Assembly: GCF_036231355.1 (NCBI RefSeq)
Contig: NZ_CP109496.1
Coordinates: forward strand, 1,116,001 to 1,180,000
Direction of reading: 5' to 3'
DNA length: 64,000 nucleotides
DNA from: Streptomyces sp. NBC_01431
GTDB lineage: Bacteria; Actinomycetota; Actinomycetes; Streptomycetales; Streptomycetaceae
Positions 17,737 through 27,683 of the stretch are shown here, piece after piece; the first letter of the stretch is position 1; each line of letters begins with the position of its first letter. The notes beneath the pieces are model-generated. The model saw only the letters and a program-made list of their open reading frames with translations, did not search any database and was not told the origin of the DNA. Made by a program: the position numbers and the translations under genes.

Positions 17737-18474
17737 CTACGGGTGCCGCCGCTCGGGCGCCGTACGCCGAGAAGAGGGCTGCGGCGGTCGCTCGAAGACG
17801 CAGTCCCCGCACAGTCCACCGCCGGGGCAGCGGTAGTAGAGACAGCAGCTGCCGCGCCGGAAGGCCCCGCCCGCCAACAGGGTTCCCGTGTCCGCGAGTT
17901 GGGGATGAGCGAGGAGTTCGGCACCCAGGGCCAGGGCCCGCTCCGCCACCTCGGGACGGTTCGTCTTCCGCGCCCAGGCGTGGAGTTCGCGCACGGCTCC
18001 GGCGAGCGCGGACCCGGCGTTTCCGCGCAGCAGCCCGTGCGAGACCGCGGTGTCCCGGCGGACCGCGTCGGCGAGCGGGGCGAGGTGACCGTCGAGCACC
18101 AGCTCCACGAGGCCTTCGACGGTGGCCTGGCGCGACCGCGCACCGGGATCGAGCAGCAGATCGTCCGGCGAGCTCCGCCCGCCGTCCCAGTACAGCCGGT
18201 CCGGCGCGAGGTCCGGCAGTACGCCGTGCAGGACGGCGGGGCCGAGGGCGATCGACCAGAGCCGGGCGGCGAGGCCCAGCTGCGCGATGGAGGCGGCCGC
18301 CCGGCGTTCGGCTGCGCCGAGTCGGGCGGCCACCGTGTCGATGCGGTCGGTGAGCGGCGCCGTCCGCCCCGCGTACAGGGAGCCGAGCGCAACGTACGAG
18401 TGGGTGGCGTGGCCCGTGCGGAGCGCGAAAAATCCGCCGACCGACGAGGTCTCCGCCCATTCCTCAGGAGTCAA
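17737..18474 (-). CDS. FhuF-like 2Fe-2S protein (ferric reductase type)
   Basis: This 245-residue soluble protein ends with GSCCLYYRCPGGGLCGDC, the Cys-Cys...Cys-x2-Cys pattern of the FhuF C-terminal 2Fe-2S domain. The preceding 200 residues are the helical FhuF/siderophore-reductase-like region. Such proteins reduce ferric siderophores to release iron in the cytoplasm. Translation probably starts at TTG 18474, with GAAGGG 8 bases upstream. An ATG upstream at about 18499 is in another frame and stops at once. No siderophore genes are adjacent. Confidence 0.75.
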   Translation of the reverse strand: MTPEEWAETSSVGGFFALRTGHATHSYVALGSLYAGRTAPLTDRIDTVAARLGAAERRAAASIAQLGLAARLWSIALGPAVLHGVLPDLAPDRLYWDGGRSSPDDLLLDPGARSRQATVEGLVELVLDGHLAPLADAVRRDTAVSHGLLRGNAGSALAGAVRELHAWARKTNRPEVAERALALGAELLAHPQLADTGTLLAGGAFRRGSCCLYYRCPGGGLCGDCVFERPPQPSSRRTAPERRHP

Positions 18475-18789
18475 GACGCTTGCCCTTCGTGGGGATCATG
18501 GCGCGTTCACGCCGGTCGGTCTGGCAGTACGTGCCAGCGTGGCACGAACCCGTCGGCGCTCGGCCGCCCGCCCCGTGCGCCCGGCGCACGGGCGATCGGC
18601 CCCAACGCCTACCCGCCCCAACCGGAGGGTGATCTTCCATGCCTCTTGACGGCCCTTTTGAGCTGCGCTTTTACTGAAAGTCCGATATCTGTGACGACTT
18701 TGGTCGTACGCCCCTACTCCTTCTGGAGTACACGGCAATCGGTGCTCAGGGACGACGACACGGGGTCCGCAACGAGACATCGTGGAGTT
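18475..18789. other. Divergent intergenic region, FhuF-like / EamA-like transporter
   Basis: The 315 bp hold no supportable gene. The half nearer the transporter is relatively AT-rich and contains a candidate promoter at 18646-18675. The half nearer the FhuF-like gene is plain GC-rich sequence. Confidence 0.5.
18646..18675 (+). promoter_or_regulatory. Candidate promoter for the EamA-like transporter gene
   Basis: TTGACG (18646-18651) and TTTACT (18670-18675) are separated by 18 bp, about 115 bp before the start codon. The -35 match is good and the -10 match moderate. Confidence 0.35.
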
Positions 18790-20894
<2,105 letters not shown>

Positions 20895-20906
20895 TCAAGA
20901 GCCGCC

Positions 20907-20936
20907 AAAATAGGGGCTGCGAAGAGGCCATGACAA
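20907..20936 (-). promoter_or_regulatory. Promoter of the Rpf/M23 gene
   Basis: On the minus strand TTGTCA (20936-20931) and TATTTT (20912-20907) are 18 bp apart. That leaves a leader of about 25 bases before ATG 20876, too short for a riboswitch of the ydaO type known upstream of some rpf genes. Confidence 0.5.
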
Positions 20937-21105
20937 GGGGTTGGGCAAGCGGAGGGAGGGCTTCAGCGCGGGCGGTCCCTCCAGCCCGGCGGGTCGGGAC
21001 TCCCGACGCCGCGCCGTGACGTGGCGTGTTACGTACTGTGGGCGGGAGTGCGCGCCGTGGCGCACGCACATGGCCCGCGAACCCCGAGGATCCAGGAGCA
21101 CACGC

Positions 21106-22548
21106 ATGAGTGGAACAGCCCAGATCGGCGTCACCGGACTCGCGGTCATGGGCCGCAACCTCGCCCGCAACTTCGCCCGCAACGGATTCACCGTCGCCGT
21201 TCACAACCGGACGGCCGCCAAGACCCGGGCGCTGGTGGAGGAGTTCGGTGCCGAGGGCACGTTCGTGGCGGCGGAGTCGGCCGAGGATTTCGTGGCGGCC
21301 CTCGAACGCCCGCGCCGGCTGGTCGTCATGGTCAAGGCGGGCGAGCCGACGGACGCGGTGATCCAGGAGTTCGCAGCGCTCCTGGAGCCGGGCGACGTCA
21401 TCATCGACGGCGGCAACGCGCACTTCGAGGACACCCGTCGGCGCGAGCGCGAACTGCGCGAGCGGGGCATCCACTTCGTGGGCGCCGGCATCTCGGGCGG
21501 CGAGGAGGGCGCACTGCACGGGCCGAGCATCATGCCGGGCGGCCCGGCCGAGTCGTACGAGTCGCTCGGCCCGCTCCTGGAGCGGATCGCGGCGAAGGCC
21601 CCGGACGGCACGCCGTGTGTCACCCATGTCGGCCCCGACGGCGCGGGCCACTTCGTGAAGATGGTGCACAACGGCATCGAGTACGCCGACATGCAGCTGA
21701 TCGCGGAGGCGTACCACCTGCTCCGCGCGGTCGCGGGCTACTCCCCCGAGAAGATCGCCGAGACGTTCAAGGAGTGGAACACCGGGCGTCTCGACTCCTA
21801 CCTCATCGAGATCACGGCACAGGTGCTCGCCCATGTCGACGCGGCGACCGGCAAGCCGTTCATCGACGTGGTCGAGGACCGGGCGGAGCAGAAGGGCACC
21901 GGCCGCTGGACGGTGCAGATCGCGCTCGACCTCGGCGTCCCGGTGTCGGGCATCGCCGAGGCGGTGTTCGCCCGTTCGCTCTCGGGCCACGCCGAGCTGC
22001 GCGAGGCGGCCCGCTCCCTGGCGGGGCCGACGGCCACCGCCCTGAGCGAGGCCGAGGCGACCGCCTTCGCCGCGCAGGTGGAGCAGGCGCTGTACGCCTC
22101 GAAGATCGTGTCGTACACCCAGGGCTTCCACCAGATCCAGGCGGGCAGCGAGACGTACGACTGGAACGTGGATCCGGGCACGGTCGCGGCGATCTGGCGC
22201 GCCGGGTGCATCATCCGGGCCGCGTTCCTCGACCGGATCCGGGGCGCCTACGACGCGCAGCCCGACCTGCCGAGCCTGCTCTCGGACAAGCGCTTCGCCG
22301 ACGAGATCGGGGCGGCGCAGGACGACTGGCGCGCGGTGGTCGTGGCGGCGACCCGGCAGGGCGTGCCGGCGCCCGGCTTCTCGGCGGCCCTCGCGTACTA
22401 CGACGCGCTGCGGGCCGAGCGCCTCCCGGCGGCGCTCACTCAGGGCCAGCGCGACTTCTTCGGCGCGCACACCTATCGGCGCACCGACCGGGAGGGGTCG
22501 TTCCACACGCTGTGGGGCGGGGACCGCTCCGAGGTCGGCGCCGGCTGA
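21106..22548 (+). CDS. gnd: 6-phosphogluconate dehydrogenase, decarboxylating
   Basis: This 480-residue enzyme of the oxidative pentose phosphate pathway converts 6-phosphogluconate to ribulose-5-phosphate with NADP+ reduction. The N-terminal Rossmann domain starts IGVTGLAVMGRNLARN. DGGNAHFEDT, GISGGEEGAL and the catalytic segment GHFVKMVHNGIEYADM are all present. The length matches the long (E. coli-type) form. ATG 21106 has AGGAG 8-10 bases upstream. It converges with the proline-rich gene 36 bp downstream. Confidence 0.95.
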   Translation: MSGTAQIGVTGLAVMGRNLARNFARNGFTVAVHNRTAAKTRALVEEFGAEGTFVAAESAEDFVAALERPRRLVVMVKAGEPTDAVIQEFAALLEPGDVIIDGGNAHFEDTRRRERELRERGIHFVGAGISGGEEGALHGPSIMPGGPAESYESLGPLLERIAAKAPDGTPCVTHVGPDGAGHFVKMVHNGIEYADMQLIAEAYHLLRAVAGYSPEKIAETFKEWNTGRLDSYLIEITAQVLAHVDAATGKPFIDVVEDRAEQKGTGRWTVQIALDLGVPVSGIAEAVFARSLSGHAELREAARSLAGPTATALSEAEATAFAAQVEQALYASKIVSYTQGFHQIQAGSETYDWNVDPGTVAAIWRAGCIIRAAFLDRIRGAYDAQPDLPSLLSDKRFADEIGAAQDDWRAVVVAATRQGVPAPGFSAALAYYDALRAERLPAALTQGQRDFFGAHTYRRTDREGSFHTLWGGDRSEVGAG

Positions 22549-22584
22549 TCAACGGCGGCTTCAGCGGGCCGACTCCGCCGCGCT

Positions 22585-23043
22585 TCAGCCGGCCGGTTCG
22601 GGCTGCGGCGGATGTGGCACGGGTTCCGGGCCGGGCGGCTGGGGCACCGGATCCGGCAGATCGGGGTCGGGCCCCGGCTTCGGCGGCACGGGGTCCGGCC
22701 CGGGTGCCGGAGGCTTGGGGTCGGGCCCGGGTGCCGGAGGCGCGGGGTCGGGCCCCGGCGGACCGGGCAGCGGCCCGGGTTCGGGGTCGGGAAGCGGCGA
22801 GGGCCACGGCGGCGTGGGCTCGGGGTGCGGGACGGAAAGGCCGGGGACGGCGAAGTGTGTGGGCTCACTGTTCGCGGCGCGGCGGGGACGGGGGTCGCGC
22901 ATGGCGGGTCCCGCGGGCGGATCGTTCGTGGTCGGGTCATGCGCCACGGGCCCCGGGTACGGACCGCTCACAACGGGGTCGTGCATGGCGGGTCCCGCGT
23001 GTGGATCGCCCATGGTCGGATCGCTCGTGGTCGGGTCGTGCAT
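22585..23043 (-). CDS. Proline/glycine/aspartate-rich repeat protein, unknown
   Basis: This protein of 152 residues appears disordered. The N-terminal third repeats HDPTTSDP/HDPVVSGP-like octads; the C-terminal half repeats PGPDPxPPxP units of about nine residues. There are no Cys, signal peptide or membrane segments. ATG 23043 was chosen because AGGAGG lies 6-7 bases upstream; the frame extends 33 bases further without another good SD. Short imperfect tandem repeats are visible in the DNA. The function is unknown. Confidence 0.6.
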   Translation of the reverse strand: MHDPTTSDPTMGDPHAGPAMHDPVVSGPYPGPVAHDPTTNDPPAGPAMRDPRPRRAANSEPTHFAVPGLSVPHPEPTPPWPSPLPDPEPGPLPGPPGPDPAPPAPGPDPKPPAPGPDPVPPKPGPDPDLPDPVPQPPGPEPVPHPPQPEPAG

Positions 23044-23176
23044 GGTCGGCCTCCTGGAGTCTCCGTTCAGCTTCACCTGCGCGCGTGCCCGGCGCCCGCC
23101 GGTTCAACCCGTCCGGGTGTGACTCTCGGCGGCGGGCACAGCGGCGAGGCGGCCGACCGCTGCCCACAGCGTTCTC

Positions 23177-23809
23177 TCAGCGCACTGCGGCGGCCGCCGC
23201 CCGCAGCCCCGGGCGGGGGCTGGAGAGAACCGGGACCTGGGTCGTCGTCCGGGCGGCGGCGGGGGCCATCGAGGCTTGGGCGAGGACGATGACATCGACG
23301 TCCGTCAGTGCGTCCAGCGTCTCCGCGACAGCCGCGACGTAGCTGTCCGGGTCACCCGATTCGAAGTGCGCCCAGGCGTCTTCCGCGAGGACCGTACGCA
23401 ACGCGACGGGCCGCTCCCCGGCCTCCTCGCGGATCAGCGCCGTCGTCGGCTCCAGGGTGGACGCCACGGTTGCCACCACCGCGATGCGGGAGCCCCGGGC
23501 TACGGCGGCCGCGGCCATCGGCCGGTCGACACGGAGCACCGGGACGCCGAGCGACACCGACGCGGCCTCGGCGACCGCGCCGATGGTGGAACACGTGCAC
23601 AGCACCGCGTCCGCGCCCTGGGCCACCGCCGCCGCGAGGATGCTCTCGACGGACCCGGCCACGGCCTCCGGCCCCAACTCCCGTGCCTGGCTGAGCAGTT
23701 GCTCGTGCACCAGGTGGCGCAGTTCGAGGCCCGGGGCGTCCTCGTCGCGCAGGGCCTCGAAGACGGGAACGTGGACCGGGGAAGTGTGGAGCAGCGCGAG
23801 GACGTTCAC
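23177..23809 (-). CDS. Asp/Glu racemase superfamily protein with a single active-site Cys
   Basis: This 210-residue protein has the Asp/Glu/hydantoin racemase fold. The first catalytic motif is present (ADAVLCTCSTIG). The second, normally with Cys, reads VIVLAQASMAP and has none. Such one-Cys members include decarboxylases and isomerases rather than true racemases. The GTG start at 23809 overlaps the stop of the 37-residue gene by 4 bases. The panD gene lies upstream on the same strand, so the enzyme may act on aspartate-related or malonate-like acids; this is inference. Confidence 0.75.
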   Translation of the reverse strand: MNVLALLHTSPVHVPVFEALRDEDAPGLELRHLVHEQLLSQARELGPEAVAGSVESILAAAVAQGADAVLCTCSTIGAVAEAASVSLGVPVLRVDRPMAAAAVARGSRIAVVATVASTLEPTTALIREEAGERPVALRTVLAEDAWAHFESGDPDSYVAAVAETLDALTDVDVIVLAQASMAPAAARTTTQVPVLSSPRPGLRAAAAAVR

Positions 23810-23919
23810 CAGAGCTCCGGCTTCGCGTCGAGCGTGAAGCAGCCGAAGCGAGGGACCGCTTCACCGTGCTCGAACGCCTCCCGAACACCCTTGGAGCGGT
23901 CGTCTCGGAACTCTGCCAT
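23806..23919 (-). CDS. 37-residue peptide coupled to the racemase-like gene
   Basis: An ATG at 23919, preceded by GAGAGGA, opens a 37-residue frame. It begins MAEFRDDRSKGVREAF and ends PRFGCFTLDAKPELW. Its TGA overlaps the GTG of the next gene as GTGA, a classic translational-coupling arrangement, which argues strongly that it is translated. The peptide has one Cys and aromatic C-terminal residues, with no signal peptide. It lies between panD and the racemase-like gene. I do not recognise a family; it could be a small subunit, an attenuator peptide or a leader. Confidence 0.65.
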   Translation of the reverse strand: MAEFRDDRSKGVREAFEHGEAVPRFGCFTLDAKPELW

Positions 23920-23960
23920 GCGTACTGGGTCCTCTCCTGCTGACGGCCGCCGCGGCCGGT

Positions 23961-24392
23961 TCAGCCCTGGGGGGCGGGTATCCGGGCGTGCGGGCTGCGC
24001 TGCTGGTCGCTGCCAGGTACCGGCGCGGAGGTGTCGCTGCCGAGCTCCACGATCCGGTTGTCGGCGTCCACGTGCACCACGCTGGGCCGCAGCGTGCGGG
24101 CCTCGGCGTCGTCCACCTGGGCGTAGCTGATGAGGATCACCAGGTCGCCGGGGTGCACGAGATGGGCGGCGGCACCATTGATGCCGATGACGCCGGAGCC
24201 CCGCTCGCCCTCGATGACGTACGTCTCCAGGCGGTTGCCGTTGTCGATGTCGACGATGTGCACGAGTTCACCGGGCAGCAGGTCGGCCGCCTCCATCAGC
24301 TCGGCGTCGACGGTGACCGAGCCCACGTAGTGGAGGTCGGCCTGGGTCACGGTGGCACGGTGGATCTTGGACTTGAACATGGTGCGCAGCAC
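23961..24392 (-). CDS. panD: Aspartate 1-decarboxylase
   Basis: This is the pyruvoyl enzyme that makes beta-alanine from aspartate for pantothenate and CoA synthesis. The product is about 143 residues. It contains the self-cleavage Gly-Ser in [10 protein letters not shown], the fold core [18 protein letters not shown] and the [12 protein letters not shown] strand. GTG 24392 has AGGAG 9 bases upstream; an internal ATG at 24380 would give [10 protein letters not shown], the usual family start, so the extra four residues are uncertain. It heads a minus-strand group with the 37-residue peptide and racemase-like protein. Confidence 0.92.
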   Translation of the reverse strand: MLRTMFKSKIHRATVTQADLHYVGSVTVDAELMEAADLLPGELVHIVDIDNGNRLETYVIEGERGSGVIGINGAAAHLVHPGDLVILISYAQVDDAEARTLRPSVVHVDADNRIVELGSDTSAPVPGSDQQRSPHARIPAPQG

Positions 24393-24484
24393 AGCGTCAC
24401 ACTCCTGCCGGACAGAGGGTCGCGGCCCAGGGCGGGGTACGCGCCAACGTCTGACAGGGTACGACTCCGGATCACCGGGGCGGC

Positions 24485-24590
24485 AGGCGGCCCGGCCCCG
24501 GCCCAGCGCGACATCCCGGAGGCGGCCCGGCCCGGCCCAGCGCAACAGTCCGGCAGGCGGCCCAGCCTCGACCCGGCGCGACAGTCGGGC
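24485..24590. repeat. Three tandem copies of a 35-bp repeat
   Basis: Copies begin at 24485, 24520 and 24555, each starting AGGCGGCCC and including a CGaCA segment. The first two are close matches and the third has diverged. They fill the gap between the DoxX stop and panD start. Confidence 0.6.
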
Positions 24591-24596
24591 CCCGGC

Positions 24597-25127
24597 TCAG
24601 TCGAAGGTTTCCACCTCGGCCTGGGCCTGTTCCCTGGCCCGGCGGCCGACCACCGCCGCGGCCGCCACGGCGCTGCCGAGGAAGGCCAGCGCGACGGTCC
24701 AGGGCTGGTCGACCACGTGGTCCGTGGCGTGGTCGAGGGAGTAGCGACCCGCGCCGGTGAGGCCGATCGCGGCCGCGGTGAAACCGAGGAACGCCGGGTA
24801 TTCGAAGCCGCCGCCCTGGCTGAAGAATCCGGCCGGTGCGTGCACGGCGACGGCGCCCGCCATGGCTCCGGCCGCCGCGGCCCCGGCGGCCGGGGTGGCG
24901 AGGCCGACGGCCAGCAGGACGCCGCCGCCCATCTCGCCGAGCCCGGCCGCCATCGCGCTCTGCCTGCCGGGGCGGAAGCCCATGTGCTCCATGGCGGCGG
25001 CGGTGCCTTCGAGCCCGCTGCCGCCGAAGCAGCCGAACAGTTTCTGGGCGCCGTGCGCCATCAGCACCGCACCGGTGCCGGCCCGCAGGACGAGCAGTCC
25101 GAGGTCACGTCGGCTGAGGCAGGTCAT
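24597..25127 (-). CDS. DoxX-family membrane protein
   Basis: This 176-residue protein has four hydrophobic segments and the DoxX signature LRAGTGAVLMAHGAQKLFGCFGG near its N-terminus, then GLGEMGGGVLLAVGL. DoxX proteins are small membrane proteins linked to redox or thiosulfate-quinone chemistry in some species, but most are uncharacterised. ATG 25127 has GGGAGA at good spacing. No partner genes are adjacent, so no specific function can be given. Confidence 0.8.
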   Translation of the reverse strand: MTCLSRRDLGLLVLRAGTGAVLMAHGAQKLFGCFGGSGLEGTAAAMEHMGFRPGRQSAMAAGLGEMGGGVLLAVGLATPAAGAAAAGAMAGAVAVHAPAGFFSQGGGFEYPAFLGFTAAAIGLTGAGRYSLDHATDHVVDQPWTVALAFLGSAVAAAAVVGRRAREQAQAEVETFD

Positions 25128-25300
25128 GGCTTCTCCCGGGGCGTGGGGCAATGGGCTCGGGACCCACTCTCCGGGGCGCACGGCGCCGACCCGCAGTGTT
25201 GCTGAGCCGTACGGGTCACGGGCGCGGTCGGAGTCAGCGCCGCACGAGGCGCGGGCGCTGCCCGGGTCGGAGTGCCGTACGGGGACGCCCCGCGCCCGGG

Positions 25301-25348
25301 GGCCGGGCGTAGCCGGGGCCGGGCGTAGCCGGGGCCGGGCGTAGCCGG
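25301..25348. repeat. Three perfect tandem copies of a 16-bp unit
   Basis: GGCCGGGCGTAGCCGG is repeated at 25301, 25317 and 25333 without a mismatch. The identity suggests recent slippage. Confidence 0.7.
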
Positions 25349-25456
25349 AAGCGCGTGGCCCCATTACGCGCGCCCCCGCCCGGGACCGGGCGGATCCTCC
25401 CAGCCGGGACGGCCCTGTGTGGGCTCGCCCAAGCCCGGCGCGATGGCGCGGCCGCC

Positions 25457-25510
25457 AAGGGGCGCGGGGAACCGCCGGTAAGGGGCGCGGGGAACCGCGC
25501 GACCGGCCAC
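25457..25510. repeat. Dispersed Streptomyces GC-rich repeat (copies B and C)
   Basis: AAGGGGCGCGGGGAACCG occurs at 25457 and 25480 (23-bp offset), the second followed by CGCGACC as in copy A near 16734. Confidence 0.65.
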
Positions 25511-25551
25511 GGATCGCCCGCGGATTTCGAACCGAGCTTCCAGCGGAGCGC

Positions 25552-26493
25552 TTAGCGGTGGCCGGTCTCACCCTGGGCAGTCTCGATGCCGCCGTGCAGA
25601 TCCGCGGCCGCCTCGATCGCCGAGGCGGCCGAGACGCACAGGCAGCCGAGGACGACGGCCGCTATCAGCCGGGCGCCGCGCCCACGGGGCAGCCTGGGTG
25701 CGGGGCGGCGGTCCAGGAGGGCGGCGACCCTGCGTGGCACCGGTCCGGCCGCCGCGGCGAGGACCGCGCGCGGGCGGCCAGGGGCGGCGACGGCCCGCGA
25801 GGCGAGGGCGGCGCGGCCGATGGCGCGCGCGGCGAGCTTGCGGTCGCCGACAGCTCCGGCGGCGTACTCGTCGGCGGACCGCTCCAGGGCGTAGGCGAGG
25901 GGATCGCGCAGCGCGCGCAGCGCGGGGTGGCAGTGCGCGGCGAGCTCGGCGGCTGCCAGGAACAGGTGGTGGCGGCCGACGAGGTGGCCCCGCTCGTGGG
26001 CGAACAGGGCTTCCCGCTCGGCGGGGTCGAGGGCGCGCAGCATCCCGGTGGTGACGACGATCCGACCGGGGCGGCCGGGCAGCGCGTACGCGTCGGGGCT
26101 CGGGTCGCGCAGTACGGCGAGCTCGCCGGTCCCGGGCGCCAACTGCCGCCGGGCGGCGCGCAGTTCGGCGAACTGACGGCGGGCGGTGCGGACCAGCGCG
26201 GTCCCCGCCACGGCGAACAGCCCGGCCGCGGTGGCCGCGGCCGGGAAGGCGAGCCAGGCCGGGAGCGCGTCCAGCGGGGCCACCAGGTTTTCCAGCGAGG
26301 CGAAGAACGGCAGTCGCAGCGCACCGGCCAGCGCGAGCAGGCCGAGGGCCGCGGTCGAGCAGGCGGCGAGTCCGGTGGCCGCGACGGCGAGCAGCCAGGC
26401 GGCGGGCCGCGGCGGCAGCGCCTCGGCGAGCCGACGGGCGGCGGGCACCGCGAGGAACGGCACGAGGAACGGGATCCAGACGAAGAAGATCAT
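25552..26493 (-). CDS. M56-family (BlaR1/MecR1-like) membrane metalloprotease
   Basis: This 313-residue protein has hydrophobic segments at the N-terminus (about 1-20, 30-55, 75-100) and near the C-terminus. The zinc motif HERGH lies in EALFAHERGHLVGRHH, with a downstream Glu-rich segment (ERSADEYAAGA). Partner proteases cleave BlaI-type repressors after sensing a signal. It has no penicillin-binding sensor domain. Its ATG overlaps the BlaI-type gene stop by 4 bases, so the two form a two-gene operon common in actinomycetes. Confidence 0.88.
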   Translation of the reverse strand: MIFFVWIPFLVPFLAVPAARRLAEALPPRPAAWLLAVAATGLAACSTAALGLLALAGALRLPFFASLENLVAPLDALPAWLAFPAAATAAGLFAVAGTALVRTARRQFAELRAARRQLAPGTGELAVLRDPSPDAYALPGRPGRIVVTTGMLRALDPAEREALFAHERGHLVGRHHLFLAAAELAAHCHPALRALRDPLAYALERSADEYAAGAVGDRKLAARAIGRAALASRAVAAPGRPRAVLAAAAGPVPRRVAALLDRRPAPRLPRGRGARLIAAVVLGCLCVSAASAIEAAADLHGGIETAQGETGHR

Positions 26494-26885
26494 CGGCCGT
26501 CGCCTCCGGAGCCCTCCAGGAGCGCGCGCAGCAGCTGCTCGTCCGCGTCGCTGAGCTGGGAGACGAATCGGGCGAGCACCGTGGAGCGGTCCTCCTCCTT
26601 GGCCAGCTCGGTGTGCATGCGGCGGGCGGTGAGCCCCGGCGCGTCCTCGGTGGGCGTGTACGCGTAGCCGCGCCCGGCGCGCTGACGGGTGGCCGCGCCC
26701 TTCTCGTAGAGGCGGGTGAGGATCGTCGTCACGGTGGTGCGGGCCAGGTCGCCGCCGAGCGCGGACTGGACCTCGCCGGGAGTGAGCGGGGCGTCGGCCG
26801 CCCAGAGGGCCGCGAGGACACCGGCCTCCAGTCCGCCCGCGGGCCGTCGCGCGTCCCCGTGCTCGCCTTCTCCCATGGCAGTCAT
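26490..26885 (-). CDS. BlaI/MecI/CopY-type repressor
   Basis: This winged-helix repressor is about 131 residues long. It shows LEAGVLAALWAADAPLTPGEVQ, then TTVTTILTRLYEKGAATRQR (recognition helix) and a C-terminal dimerisation region. I chose ATG 26885, with GGGAGGAG about 6 bases upstream; an ATG at 26906 would place the SD inside the gene. Operators resembling TACA/TGTA dyads lie just upstream at 26910-26943, between this gene and the divergent DedA operon, so both may be controlled. Confidence 0.88.
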   Translation of the reverse strand: MTAMGEGEHGDARRPAGGLEAGVLAALWAADAPLTPGEVQSALGGDLARTTVTTILTRLYEKGAATRQRAGRGYAYTPTEDAPGLTARRMHTELAKEEDRSTVLARFVSQLSDADEQLLRALLEGSGGDGR

Positions 26886-26909
26886 GGAACGCTCCTCCCG
26901 CTTCATTCG

Positions 26910-26943
26910 TCTACAGTGCTGTAGACCGTCTACGTCACTGTAG
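26910..26943. promoter_or_regulatory. Two BlaI-type operators
   Basis: CTACAGTGCTGTAG (26911-26924) and CTACGTCACTGTAG (26930-26943) are dyads of the TACA...TGTA class bound by BlaI/MecI repressors, 19 bp apart, in the divergent promoter region. Confidence 0.65.
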
Positions 26944-27008
26944 TCAGCCGGGCCGTGCGCATCCGCAGGACGTACGGCCCGACCACCATTATGGGAGGGC
27001 CCACTGAC

Positions 27009-27683
27009 ATGGCCGTCGTACCCCTGTTCGCAGCCGCGGCGCCGCAGGCCGTGAACGTCCTCGACGCCGGGTCGCTGCTGGCCACGTTCGGCGCGCTCGG
27101 CATCGCCGTGGTGCTCTTCGCCGAGACCGGTCTGCTCGTCGGCTTCTTCCTGCCCGGCGATTCACTGCTGTTCACCGCGGGCCTGCTGTGCGTGCCCGGC
27201 GGCAACGGGCCGGTGTCGCTCTCGCTTCCGCAGGTCCTGATCGCGTCGGTGGTGGGCGCCCTCGTCGGCGCCCAGGCCGGGTACTGGATCGGCCGCCGCG
27301 GCGGGCGGGCCCTGCTCGCCCGCAGCAAGTCCCGCAAGCTGCACGAGGGCGCCGCCCGCGCCGAGGAACTGCTCGCCAAGTACGGCCACGCGAAGGCGAT
27401 CGTGCTGGCCCGCTTCGTGCCCATCGTGCGTACGGTGCTGAACCCGCTCGCGGGCGCCCTCGGCGTACCGGCCCGCGTCTTCGCTCTCTGGCAGATCGTC
27501 GGCGGGGCCGTCTGGACCTGCGCGCTCATCCTCGGCGGTTACGCGCTCGGCTCGTCCGTGCCGAACATCGACCGGTATCTGCTGCCGCTCGTCGCGCTGG
27601 TCGTGGCGGTCTCGCTCACCCCCGTCGCGCTGGAAGTCCTGCGCGCCCGCCGGGCCCGTACGACCCCCGAGGACGCCGGCTGA
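27009..27683 (+). CDS. DedA-family membrane protein
   Basis: This 224-residue protein has the DedA/SNARE-associated core: LLVGFFLPGDSLLFTAGLL, a re-entrant segment, and ARFVPIVRTVLNPLAGA. Several other membrane helices are present. The family includes phospholipid flippases/scramblases that recycle undecaprenyl phosphate or phosphatidylethanolamine. GGGAGGG lies 10 bases before ATG 27009. It heads an operon with two PAP2 phosphatases, a logical set for lipid-carrier recycling. It is divergent from the BlaI/M56 pair. Confidence 0.85.
   Translation: MAVVPLFAAAAPQAVNVLDAGSLLATFGALGIAVVLFAETGLLVGFFLPGDSLLFTAGLLCVPGGNGPVSLSLPQVLIASVVGALVGAQAGYWIGRRGGRALLARSKSRKLHEGAARAEELLAKYGHAKAIVLARFVPIVRTVLNPLAGALGVPARVFALWQIVGGAVWTCALILGGYALGSSVPNIDRYLLPLVALVVAVSLTPVALEVLRARRARTTPEDAG

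Larger units (their letters stand above)
25128..25551. other. Repeat-bearing intergenic region
   Basis: The 424 bp contain no supportable gene. They hold three perfect tandem copies of a 16-bp unit (25301-25348) and two copies of the dispersed Streptomyces repeat (25457-25510). Confidence 0.55.

Noticed and set aside
23806..23919. 37-residue peptide as an FxLD-type lanthipeptide precursor
   Set aside because: FTLD is present, but near the C-terminus with no Ser/Thr/Cys-rich core after it and no modification enzymes nearby.
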